Positions 46,182 through 56,373 of a stretch of 64,000 nt of DNA are shown here, piece by piece. A program made the position numbers and the translations under genes. Below the pieces are notes generated by a model. That model did no database searches, was not told the origin of the DNA, and worked only from the letters and a program-made list of their open reading frames with translations. Numbering within the stretch: the stretch's first letter is position 1; every line of letters starts with the position of its first letter. The stretch lies in contig NC_080058.1 of the NCBI RefSeq assembly GCF_026212465.1, positions 18,784,299 through 18,848,298 of the forward strand, in the 5' to 3' direction. This DNA is from Amaranthus tricolor (lineage: Eukaryota; Streptophyta; Magnoliopsida; Caryophyllales; Amaranthaceae).

Positions 46182-47072
46182 CAGGTCCAAGTGAGGGGGA
46201 ACAACTCATGGTATCTCGATAGTGGGTGTTCCAAGCACATGACGGGTGACAAATCTAAATTTCTCTCACTTGAAGCCTATGATGGGGGAACAGTAACCTT
46301 TGGTGACAATATGAAGGATGAGATAATCGCCAAAGGAAAAGTTGGAAGGTCATGTTCCCATGCTATCGATAATGTATTTTTAGTCGAGAATTTGAAACAT
46401 AACTTACTTAGCATTTCTCAATTTTGTGATAAAGGTAACTCTGTGAACTTTACTTCTGAAAAGTGCATTATTTCTAGGAATGACACAGGAGACATCGTTC
46501 TTGAGGGAATCAGAAAAGGGAACACTTATGTAGTGGACCTGGACACTGTTCCCAAAACCAGTCTAACGTGTCTAAGCGTTATAGAAGACGACCCACTTCT
46601 TTGGCATAAGCGTCTAGGTCACGCCAGTTATACACTGATTAATACATTAAGATCAAAAGACCTAGTTAGAGGACTACCAGCTATAAAATTTCTTAAGGAT
46701 GAAATTTGTGATCCTTGTGCCAAAGGAAAACAAGTGAGGTCATCTTTTAAATCAAAGAATATTGTGACCACCACTAAACCACTTGAATTATTACATATGG
46801 ATCTATGTGGACCTAAGAGAACACAAAGTCGTAGTGGCAAAAGATATGTGTTTGTTATTGTTGATGATTACAGTAGATTTACTTGGATTTTATTTTTAGT
46901 TAGTAAAGATGAAGCTTTTGATGAGTTTGTTTCTTTCGCTAACAAAATACAAAAATCTACCAATAATCAAATTATTCACATAAGGTCAGATCATGGTAGA
47001 GAATTCGAAAATTCAAGTTTGATGAATTATTGCAATGAACGTGGGTTAAGTCATAATTTTTCGGCACCATGA
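46182..47072 (+). pseudogene. pol: Protease and N-terminal integrase
   Basis: SWYLDSGCSKHMTGD carries the protease Asp-Ser-Gly. LWHKRLGH...CDPCAKGK is the GAG-pre-integrase HHCC zinc site. The integrase core follows: HMDLCGP (first Asp), YVFVIVDDYSRFTW, IRSDHGREF (second Asp). The frame ends at TGA 47070-47072 (SAP-stop), two residues before the conserved PQQNG. Confidence 0.9.
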
Positions 47073-47752
47073 ACACCACAACAAAATGGTGTAGTAGAAA
47101 GGAAAAATAGAACTTTAGAGGAAATGGCTAGAACCATGTTAATTGCTAGTGGTCTACCTAGAAATTTTTGGGCCGAAGCTGTTAATACTGCATGTTATAT
47201 TTTGAATCGTGTATTAGTAAGACCAATCACTTCAAAGACACCCTATGAATTGCTTAAAGGTGTTAAACCAAATATTTCCTATTTTCGTGTGTTTGGATGT
47301 AAATGTTTTGTTGATGTGAATGAAAAACGAAATATAGGGAAGTTTGATGAAAGAAGTGATGAAGCAGTATTTCTTGGCTACTCATCACATAGTAAGGCTC
47401 ACAGAGTTTATAACAAAAGAACAATGAGCGTGGAAGAATCTGTTCACATAATCTTCGATGAAACTAACTTTTTGTCAAGTGAACATGATACAAATAATTT
47501 TAAGATATGTCTTGCAAATCTAGAGAATGATGAAGAAGAAATGAAAATGCAAGATCAAGGAACAGCAGGTGAACAGCTGATCCCAGAAGAGGCAGAAAGG
47601 AACGATCTTGATCAGGAACAGCCAGTACTTCAAACCAACAGACTGTTCCCAATCCAGCTGTTCCCACAAAAGAGCAAGCTAATCTAGTAGCTGAACAGAA
47701 TGACGATCAAGCTGATGAACCAGAACATACTACTGTTCCCACAAGAGAATTT
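47073..47752 (+). pseudogene. pol: C-terminal integrase
   Basis: Continues in the same frame from TPQQNGVVERKNRTL, which supplies the third catalytic residue (Glu of VVERKN). FRVFGCKCFV and AVFLGYSSHSKAHRVYN are the copia integrase C-terminal motifs. A frameshift near 47650 makes the frame end at a TAG near 47685; the Pro/Gln/Glu-rich linker goes on in another frame ([20 protein letters not shown]). Confidence 0.88.
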
Positions 47753-49407
47753 GTGCGCAAACCTTGGAAATATCAAAGTTATCATTCTCTTGATTTGATT
47801 ATAAGTGATTTGAATAAAGGAACACAAACTAGATTTCAAATAAGAAACTTTTGTGCAGACTTTGCGTTCCTATCATCACTCGAGCCCAAGAATCATGAAG
47901 AAGCTCTAAAGGATTCCGAATGGATCGTGGCCATGCAAGACGAATTAAATGAATTTGTAAGAAATAAAATATGGCACTTGGAACCCAAACCAAAACACAA
48001 AAAGGTAATTGGTTTGAAATGGGTATTTCGAAATAAACTAGATGAGCATGTAATAATTGTAATAAACAAAGCAAGGCTCGTGGTCAAAGGATACAATCAA
48101 CAAGAAGGTATTGATTATACCGAGACATTTGCTCCGGTAGCAAGGTTAGATGCTATAAGAATCTTAATTTCTTTTGCTGCATTCATGAACTTTAAATTAT
48201 ATCAAATGGATGTGAAATGTGCTTTCTTAAATGGTTTTCTTGATGAAGAAGTTTTTGTTGAACAACCCCCAGGCTTTGAAAATACCTCTTGTCTTGATCA
48301 TGTCTACAAGCTTGATAAAGCTCTTTATAGCTTGAAACAAGCTCCTAGGCAATGGTATAAAAGACTATCAAAGTTTCTGATTCAAAATGACTTTGTAAGA
48401 GGCAAAATTGACAAAACGTTATTCTTTAAGAATAGAGGTTCGGATATTTTAGTTGTTCAAATATATGTTGATGATATTATTTTTGGAGCCACCAATGAAC
48501 TGTTGTGTAAAGGATTTGCTAACCTAATGAGCACCGAATTTGAAATGAGCATGATGGGAGAATTAAACTTCTTCCTTGGGTTACAAATTAAACAAACAGC
48601 AAATGGTATCTTTATTCACCAACAAAAATATATAAAAGAACTTCTCAAGAAATATGGCTTGAATAATGCTAAAACCAACAATACACCTATGGCTACAAAT
48701 GTTAGATTAGATGAAGACCCAAATGGAAAAAATATTGATCAAACTATGTATAGAGGCATGATTGACTCTTTATTGTATTTAACTGCAAGTAGACCCGATA
48801 TTGCTTTTAGTGTTGGCTTATGTGCTAGATTTCAATCCAATCCTAAAGAATCACATCTAACTATAGTAAAACGAATTCTAAGATATTTGAAGGGAACAGA
48901 CGACTTGTCCCTATTTTACCCTAAAAGTGATGTCTATGATTTGAAAGGTTTTAGTGTTGCAGATTATGCAGGAGATCTTGTAAATAGAAAAAGTACGTCA
49001 GGTATGGTACAATTTCTTGGCTCATGTTTAGTGTCATGGTGTTCAAAGAAACAAAACACTGTTGCATTATCCACTGCCGAAGCTGAATACGTAGCAGCAG
49101 CAGCTTGCTGTTCCCAAATGCTTTAGATAAAATAGCAGCTAAGAGATTTTAGTATTAAGTTTGAATGTGTTCCTATTTATTGTGATAATACCAGTGCCAT
49201 ATGCATATCAAAAGATCCAGTGCATCATTCACGAGCAAAACACATCCACATTAGGCATCATTTTCTTAAGGATAATGTTGAAAATAAAAATATTATTGTA
49301 AAGCATGTAAACACTAACGAGCAAATAGCTGATATCATGACTAAACCGCTTCCAAGGAACAACATGAGAAAATGAGATTAGAACTTGGCATGATCAAGCT
49401 GCATTGA
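47753..49407 (+). pseudogene. pol: Reverse transcriptase and RNase H
   Basis: [33 protein letters not shown] and [12 protein letters not shown] mark the RVT_2 domain; the catalytic YVDDIIFGA is at about 48464-48490. RNase H follows: [21 protein letters not shown] and IYCDNTSAI. TAG at 49124-49126 sits where the family has Trp (QML-stop-IKQQL). RNase H then reads on to IADIMTKPLPR. A one-base loss near 49355 shifts the last segment (MRLELGMIKLH), which stops at 49405-49407. 457 codons are open from 47753 to 49126. Confidence 0.92.
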
Positions 49408-50537
49408 AGTGAGTGACATATGTGATCTTTAATGACAAAATGAAAATTGAAAAGGTCAATCAACCACAAAAATCTTGATTGAAAAATTGATTATCGAAAG
49501 GATCAGGTACGCACTATTTGAAAGTATATACTGTGAATGCTCTTATGATTGCATGTTTAATTTGATCAGACTGTAGTAGCATAAAATTTTCATTTATTTT
49601 ATTTTCATAAAATATATTTACATATATTTGTCCAGCAATTTCCATTAAAATAGCGGGAGTTAAATCATCATAATTTTTCACTAAAACAAAATATATAGAT
49701 GATGAAGCTCCTGCATCCTACTTCTTCCTGATAGTTTTCAAATGTCTTTTATGTGTTGTAACCCTTAGTTTCCTCAAACTTTTGTCTTGGTACCAGCTTG
49801 GGTACTGTTTATCTAATTCATACTATCAACTACATTTTCTCTGTGCTACAAATTGCTTGTGAAGATTAATCATTGCTGATCATGTTTGAATCCATTGGTA
49901 CTTGCCTTTAATTTTTGCATCCTTATTCTCTCTTTGACTATATCTATATGGTTAGTGCTGTGGTTTGATTGCTCCAATTCTTTTGAATGATGTCAAAAGG
50001 GGGAATATTTTGGCACAAACTTAAAGAATGCTTGAGTATGCTTAGTCTATATCTACATCTATTATGTTGGACATTAGGATTAAGGTTATGATTCATGATC
50101 TAAGGTTGTTTGGCTGTGTGCTGTGAATGATTGTTTATTGCTTGCTGTTGCTGGTTGTTTGCTGTGATTGTCAAAGTATAGTTAACCTTTTTTACCTTTT
50201 GTTAATGCTTGATGCTCTGATGCTTATGATCAAGATGAACTGTTTTGCTTGTTCAGATCATCTATTCACTTTTGAGCTCTGATTGTTTGCTCCAAATTAT
50301 ACTGGAACCACTGCTTATGTTATATGCTGAAATTGTATGAGTTTTGTTGCGTTTATTTTTATTTTTAGAGTAATTTGATTCATGATATGCTTGGTAAATT
50401 ATATTTACTAAGTTAAGAATATGCTTGGTAAATTATATTTACTAAATTAAGAAGAGTTGTTTTAATCTCTAACATGCTCTTCAATATTGGTTTTACTCTA
50501 CATTGGTTTAAGTTTGTTTAAAAAGTTTGTCATCATC
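49408..50537 (+). other. Long non-coding 3' region of the copia element
   Basis: About 1.1 kb without a supported frame, so no env-like gene is visible. A tract TGTCAAAAGGGGGAATATT at about 49991-50009 copies the look of the real polypurine tract. A short direct repeat, ATGCTTGGTAAATTATATTTACTAA, occurs twice near 50390-50450. Confidence 0.7.
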
Positions 50538-50551
50538 AAAAAGGGGGAATT
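50538..50551 (+). promoter_or_regulatory. Polypurine tract
   Basis: AAAAAGGGGGAATT directly before the 3' LTR; the priming site for plus-strand DNA. Confidence 0.9.
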
Positions 50552-52015
50552 TGTTGGACCTCTTGAGTTTTAATGATGACTACACTGTATTTAAACAAAT
50601 ATGTTTTTTTAGAGATTATGTGCAGGTCAATATCCGGTCGTAATTATGATCGTTGATAGTACTTATGGCTTTGTTTATAGAAATGTACGTGTCAAAAGGA
50701 TTCAAGAGATATTAGAAGAGTATATCGCTTGGGATGTAAAATGGAGACAGAAGGTCTACTGTTCCCAAGTTGGATGTTCTAGCTAAACTGGAATTCAGAG
50801 ACAGCGCACTGTTCCTAACTGGAATCAGACTACGTCCACTGAAAATTCTGATTACTATTTAATTATTATTTTTAGTTGATGTATTAAATAAAGTTAATTT
50901 GTTGCAATTATAATTTATTAAAGTTAATTGGCAAAAGCTTTTTCAAAATGATTTTTCGTATTTACTTAGCATTATTTTAGGATCTATATTTAGTAAATAT
51001 TGGATTTGCTAAATATAGGAACAGCTGCTGTTGAAAAAGTCTTAGCTATTATTATTATTTTAGAACCGGTCTTTATATTAAAAAATAGGTTATCGATCCT
51101 ATAATTAGTTAGCATGTAAACATTCTTATTTTTAGTAAGTCTAACCGTTTCTATAAATAACATATAAGTTCCAGCAGTTATTACTAGAACAGGAACTGCT
51201 GTTGAAGAAACTACTGCTTAAAGGGAACAAAACCTATTATTAGTAAATGGGAACAGCGGTTATTGTTGTTTTCACCGTATGCTTGATTTAATCAAGTCTT
51301 GTGGAAATAACCTTCTGTGTGATTAATCCACATTACTCCCATGATCTTTTTGATAAAGGAATAATGGATTGGATTATTCCATTTTCTTAGAGATTTTATT
51401 TCTTATAAATAGCAACTGAATTCGGCTGTTCCTAATGATCTAACGTATGAACTTTGTTATTTTCATGCAATTATTTTTGGAAATTCACAAGAAATATTTT
51501 GTTTTGAAAATTGCCAATTAACTCATAATATTTTCTTGAGCAACTCATTGATTTTATTTTTAAGATTTTTATCTTTTTTGTAAGGGTTTTTGAGAATACT
51601 TGTAATTAGACTCGGGTGAGTCTAAGAGGGAATTAGATAGCTTTGAGTGAAACTATTGAGGAGTTTAGCTTTTAGTAAAGCTGAGTTTGTTGCTTTGAGT
51701 AAAGCAATTTGAGAGAGAAGAGTTGGCCTTGTTGATTCGCTTCGAGTGAAGTAAGGTGTTTATTGTAATTGTAACTAATTGCCTTAAACATAGTGGAGAA
51801 TTTAGAAATTCCGAGGGGTCGTGGTTTTTCCTTCTGTTTAGGCCCAGAAGGTTTCCACGTAAAAATCGTTTGTCTCTTTTATTATTTTGCTCTAAGTTTA
51901 AGCTTTATTTATTTTAATTCAATTCCGCAAAAACAGGGGAAAATGCTTAAACTAGTAACAACAACAATTCACCCCCCCTCTTGTTGCTGTTCCCGTTCCT
52001 AATTGAGTCTATACA
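50552..52015 (+). mobile_element. 3' LTR of the copia element
   Basis: 1464 bp, TGTTGGACCTC...GTCTATACA. By eye it differs from the 5' LTR by a few percent, with small indels (for example TTTTTTTCTAGAG against TTTTTTTAGAG), so the insertion is not brand new. The hairpin cluster is largely kept. Confidence 0.93.
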
Positions 52016-52095
52016 ATTAAAACATAACTGTCATGAAATCTTTGATTAACCATAAATTAGCAATAATACTTACATGTTTGAAACAAAAAAATTGA

Positions 52096-52790
52096 TTATT
52101 CTGCCCAAGTTTTCATATTTTTTAATTGTTGTACAACAACATCAATACTAACATTTAGAAACAAATCATTCTCTAAAATGGTAACTAAGCTATCATATAT
52201 GCAACAATTGTTTCTCTGATGCTATTTTAAATTTTAGTTTTTATATGATTTATTCTGAAAAAGGTTCATTGGACACTTGTTGTCGTCACAAGAAGAAGCA
52301 ATATCAACTTCCCTTTCTAACGCAAGTTTTATAGAAAGTTCTTTGAGAGTCTTTAAATTCTACAATTGGTCATCATTTCACATCACCAATGAAGCTTTTA
52401 TGTGATTCCTCAAAGAATATTAAATATTCATGTCGAAACTTATTATCTAGATCAAATCCAACAAGTTGAAGAAATTTATTTGTATATGAATCCGTTAGGA
52501 CTAATACAAGACATACAAATAAGAAAATCTTTAATCCTCTCAACGAATCTATTTTCAAATTCATGTAACCGTAGATCAATTAAAATTAGACAATCTTCAA
52601 CTCGATAATGATGAAGATTTGTAACTTAGGAGCTTTACCACAAATCATCCTCCTTCCACCACCATTGTGATTAACATATAAATCTTCCATATTTGGAATA
52701 TCATAATTATTCAAGCAATGTTTTCAACCATTATCTCGTAGTTCTTGCGATTTTACTTAGTTCGACCAATTAAAGTCCTTGCATGAAGTA
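52096..52790 (-). pseudogene. hAT transposase C-terminal fossil (zf-MYM1-like type)
   Basis: Minus-strand fragments in family order: NYDIPNMEDLYV (near 52710), VLTDSYTNKFLQLVGFDL (near 52500-52440), ESHKSFIGDVK-stop-DDQL (near 52390), LKTLKELSIKLALEREVDIASS (near 52350-52285), then DSLVTILENDLFLNVSID followed by VVVQQLKNMKTWAE-stop (about 52190-52096). This is the order of the C-terminal part of plant TTF/zf-MYM1-like hAT transposases, including the tail after the dimerisation domain. Stops and frame changes separate every block, and the dimerisation core between the last two is missing. The copia element inserted about 80 bp beyond its end. Recognised from memory of the family. Confidence 0.7.
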
Positions 52791-52802
52791 TATCTTAGCT
52801 TA

Positions 52803-52806
<4 letters not shown>

Positions 52807-52838
<32 letters not shown>
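52807..52838. repeat. Poly-T tract, 32 bp
   Basis: Uninterrupted T run just upstream (on the minus strand) of the hAT fossil. It could be a retroposed poly-A tail or simple slippage; I found no SINE body beside it. Confidence 0.9.
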
Positions 52839-53439
52839 CCAATCTCACATTTAATGAATTTGTCATCCCAAATAGGGTTGCACGAAGTTTGGTTTAAATT
52901 ATTAACCATATTGAGCTAAATCGTATTTTCTATTTTTTTCTGGTTTATTATCTAAGACATACGCTCAATTTCTTTCTCCAAGTTGAAATGATTTTTTAGT
53001 TTTATCCTGTTTGAAATTTTAAAATCAGAGCAAATCGAAAATCGTACTTTTATGAATTTGGTCAAATATGTATAAACTGTAATAATTAAACCTCACTATT
53101 GATTTGATAATTTTTATTAATTGTAATTAAAGTAATATACGTAAGTATTGAAATACGAAAGAGTAGAAATATATATAATTGATATATTAGTTTGTTGAGT
53201 GTTCGGGTTGCATGTACTTACTAACTAGGAGTATATATGAGATTCTGATCTTTGTTAGAAATATGAGTTTTCTCTAGACATATAGTTAATTTCTAGCATA
53301 TTGGAAATCAATATTCTTTAGAGGTAGGAAAACATTTCATTTACCTATAATATGAGTGACTATGTATATCTCCGATTAAAAAATAAACTTGTAAAATAAA
53401 ATAAAACAAAAATGAAATTTGTGGACAAGTTCTAGGATC
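52839..53439. other. AT-rich DNA without genes
   Basis: Nothing recognised. Confidence 0.5.
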
Positions 53440-53444
53440 AACTA
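53440..53444. repeat. Target duplication (left) of the 612-bp solo LTR
   Basis: AACTA, repeated at 54057-54061. Confidence 0.83.
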
Positions 53445-54056
53445 TGTTTCAGTAAGAAATGAGAAAGTGCAAAAAACACTTAAAATAACTGGAAATAAGA
53501 TGTAGTCAGTGAAAACCGTCAGTATGCTAAAAGTGCTTATGATCCTTCTGCTGATGAGGCCTTAAATCCTGCAATACAACGTTAGCCTTGTCCGGAGGTG
53601 ATTTTCCAGAAAACCTCTCTGACGCTCAAGTCAGACCGGGAAACAAAAGTCAATGAATGTATGATATAATGAATACAATATTAACGATTGTTTAGTGATA
53701 TGGAGATGGTAGTAGTACGTAAACGATTGAGTTGGGTGTGTATAACTGCTGAATAATGGTAGGTGAATGAAAAAGCTTCGGGGTAATGAATGATGTAACA
53801 AGTGTTTATAATGGAAGAATGGAGGTTAGATGGTGAATTAATGTGGGAATCACAGGCATGATGGTGATAGTGGTAGGTTATGGTGCGGAGCGGTGGTTAT
53901 ATTTAGGTGGTTAGTGGACCAAGGTGGGTGGTTTAGGGTTTGACTAAATAAATAATGGGTTTATTTGTTTGACCCCATAACATTAGGCCCACGCATGAAG
54001 AGTGATAGAGGAGGAAATTTAATATAGTGAGGACATCAGTCTTTATGCGGAAAACA
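53445..54056 (-). mobile_element. Solo LTR, 612 bp
   Basis: On the minus strand it runs TGTTTTCCGC...CTGAAACA, with AACTA on both sides (53440-53444 and 54057-54061). It holds a CCATTATAAACAC TATA motif and the block GACTTGAGCGTCAGAGAGG...GACAAGGCTAACG...TTGTATTGCAGG. That block matches the 713-bp LTR at 40.7 kb in order and mostly in sequence, so both belong to one family or two sister families. Nothing internal remains. Confidence 0.87.
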
Positions 54057-54061
54057 AACTA
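54057..54061. repeat. Target duplication (right) of the 612-bp solo LTR
   Basis: AACTA, identical to 53440-53444. Confidence 0.83.
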
Positions 54062-54165
54062 CATGTGATAAAGAAACCATTCAATTAGGTCCGAATAAAA
54101 TAATCTTCGAATTCTTGCCTCCGCGAGCCCATGCTTGGTGGAAGCCCCATGAATTATAAATGTTT

Positions 54166-54300
54166 CGCCTTTGAGCCTGATATGATGATTCGACTTTTGA
54201 GCCTTATATGATGATTTGGCATTTTAGCCCTGATATGATGATATGGCCTTTGAGCCTCATATGATGATTCAACATTTAAGCCTGATATGATGATATGACC
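54166..54300. repeat. Minisatellite A, about 27 bp x 5
   Basis: Units of the form TTTGAGCCTGATATGATGATTCG, with drift between copies. Confidence 0.85.
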
Positions 54301-54301
54301 C

Positions 54302-54595
54302 AACAGTCAACTACATGGAACTTAGATAAGGAATCATGCTAGGCGAATCCTCCGAAAGTATTGATGAATATTTAGATTGGACATATGTCCACATTGCCCA
54401 ATCGTCAATCACCCAGGACTTAGATAAGGAATCATACTAGGTGAACCCTTCGAAAGAATTGATGAAAATTCTGATCGGACATAAGTTTGCTTTACCCAGT
54501 TGTCAATCACCCGGAACTTAGATAAGGAGTTATACTAGGTGAATCCTTCGATAACATTGATGAATATACTGATCGGACATGGTCCGCTTAATAAG
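54302..54595. repeat. Minisatellite B, 98 bp x 3
   Basis: ACTTAGATAAGGA occurs at about 54320, 54418 and 54516, each followed by a CTAGG(C/T)GAA...CGAAAG...GGACAT block. Confidence 0.85.
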
Positions 54596-54779
54596 TGATC
54601 GAGTTATCAAGCTAGCTGATATTCGCTATGAATACTTTGATAAATAACACCAAAAATCACTTGTTTTGGGCTTAATAAGAGTCCGAGCTATCAAGCTAGG
54701 TGACACTCTCAAGGATCTCACTTTCAAACTAGGTGAAAGTTTGATAATTAAGATGAATATTAAGAAAATATCGCCCAAA

Positions 54780-55012
54780 ATGAATCATTTTGGAACTTCA
54801 ATCATAATATGACTTTCAAACTAGGTGAAAGCTTAAAGGATTCCATAATATGACATATAACGCCTACGTTTTGGGACTTCATCAATAATAATATGAATTT
54901 CAAACTAGGTGAAAGCTTAGATGATTCCATAATAAGACAAATAACGCCCACGTGTTGGTACTTCAATAATAGTATGACTTTCATACTAGGTGAAAGCTCA
55001 GATGGCTTTATA
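54780..55012. repeat. Minisatellite C, about 82 bp x 2.5-3
   Basis: Units carry ACTAGGTGAAAGCT followed by GATTCCATAATA and an ATAACGCC(T/C)ACG block. Confidence 0.85.
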
Positions 55013-55344
55013 CATTCATCATTGAAAACCGCACATATATAAGATCTAATATAATAAGAATAATAATGGTAAAGTATTGAATTCCCACGTAGAAATAATA
55101 AATAATTCTTTTAATATGTGTCAATATCATAGTTCATCACGTTTCATGTTGACCCATGAATACAACAAATAAGAAACACCAGATATACATTGATGAATAT
55201 AAGCAAGAATAACCGTATGATCATCAATATATTCTTCACTTGGCAATACTAATCAATGAATTGCATCCTTTATGTAGCATTTCATTAGAAGGCGATCGTG
55301 ATGATTTTGCTCCATATATCGAGTCACCCGGAATTATTCTTTCA

Positions 55345-55560
55345 CGGGTGGATGGTTTGAACTACTATCAGATCATACCCGGATCTACCCAATACAATCA
55401 ATGTAGGTAGTTTTTCGAGAATCCGATGTAGATAGTTTGAACCACCGGTAGATTATACCTGGATCCAGCCAATACATTGAATGTAGTTAGTTTTCCAGGG
55501 ATCCGATGTGATAGTTTGAACCTCCATCAGATCATACCCCGATCCAGCCAATATATTAAA
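55345..55560. repeat. Minisatellite D, 80 bp x 3
   Basis: TAGTTTGAAC-type starts at about 55356, 55436 and 55515. Each unit has AGATCATACCCGGATC-like and CCAATACA-like segments. Confidence 0.85.
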
Positions 55561-55569
55561 TTGAGCAAT

Positions 55570-55815
55570 ATGTGGACTGATTTTGTTTAGACTGAAACCA
55601 CTTAGTGGAAGCTAGTTGGGAAACGTTCTACGGGTCATCTAATCCTTTAGATAGTGCTGCAAACCAAACTTCAACATTGGGACTGAATTTTTTAGTCAGT
55701 TGAAGTTGGTTTGGAAACGTTCTTCGAATCTAATAACCCTTTAGAAAGGTGCATCAAACTAAAATCAATTTAGGGATGATTTTTTTATACTGAAACCACT
55801 TGGTGAATGCTCAAA
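55570..55815. repeat. Minisatellite E, about 100 bp x 2.3
   Basis: GACTGATTTTG/GACTGAATTTT starts near 55575 and 55680. Both units share GGAAACGTTCT and CCTTTAGA; a third partial copy (ACTGAAACCACTTGGTG) follows near 55790. Confidence 0.7.
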
Positions 55816-56365
55816 AATAAGATGCTTAGAATGATTTCACCCTCAATTTTCAACTTGAGAGCGACTAATGAGTCATCAAGGTATGGATTAGTACTCAATA
55901 TGATTAATATGAGTTACAGATAACATAAATCATAAATAACCGCCAAAATAATAAGAGGACCAATACCCCATAAGTGATTCCAATTAATATAAACTTGGTC
56001 AAAATATGATAACCAATGTTACTGTAATTAAAATAATTGAAGTACTAACCTCCATCGTAACCATACGACAAAAACTATATCAAATATACTTAAAAGACAT
56101 TAAATAAGCTTTCATACCCGCGGAGAAAGCGCTTAAGTATTGATAAACTTATAAGGTTTGGCAGAAAAATCAATGGAAATTGTGATCCTTTTGACCAACA
56201 GCAATCATCTCACAAATAACTAGTAGTAGCTTGTGATATAACAAAAATTCTTAAGACTTAAATATCATGATTCATCAATCATCATATAAAAGACATACAT
56301 AACCCACAAACCTTGGCCATGGAACTTGAGAGCATACTGACGACGCATCACACAAACCATTAAGG
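55816..56365. other. Non-coding remainder of the Tat/Ogre-like internal region
   Basis: No frame or repeat recognised. It probably belongs to the element whose primer site is at 57.4 kb, because the hAT insertion at 56374 interrupts otherwise continuous DNA. Confidence 0.4.
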
Positions 56366-56373
56366 CATTACAA
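56366..56373. repeat. Left 8-bp target duplication of the hAT element
   Basis: ATTACAAC, repeated at 57344-57351. Confidence 0.92.

Larger units (their letters stand above)
42827..52015 (+). mobile_element. Full-length, mutated SIRE/Maximus-like Ty1/copia element
   Basis: 9189 bp: LTR, tRNA-iMet primer site, Gag, protease, integrase, RT and RNase H in copia order, long 3' untranslated stretch, polypurine tract, LTR. The two CCHC knuckles, the long 3' region and the CATCATCAAAAAGGGGG tract before the 3' LTR fit the SIRE/Maximus lineage. The coding frame carries several stops and frameshifts, so it cannot make a full polyprotein. The flanking 5-mers do not match (AAATT left, ATTAA right). Confidence 0.92.

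Noticed and set aside
49408..50537. Env-like gene expected in SIRE-type elements
   Set aside because: No frame of useful length or membrane-type segment is visible in the 3' region.
54166..55815. Spaced short repeats that could be mistaken for a CRISPR-like array
   Set aside because: Units are contiguous and drifted, with no unique spacers of constant length, and the DNA is plant nuclear.
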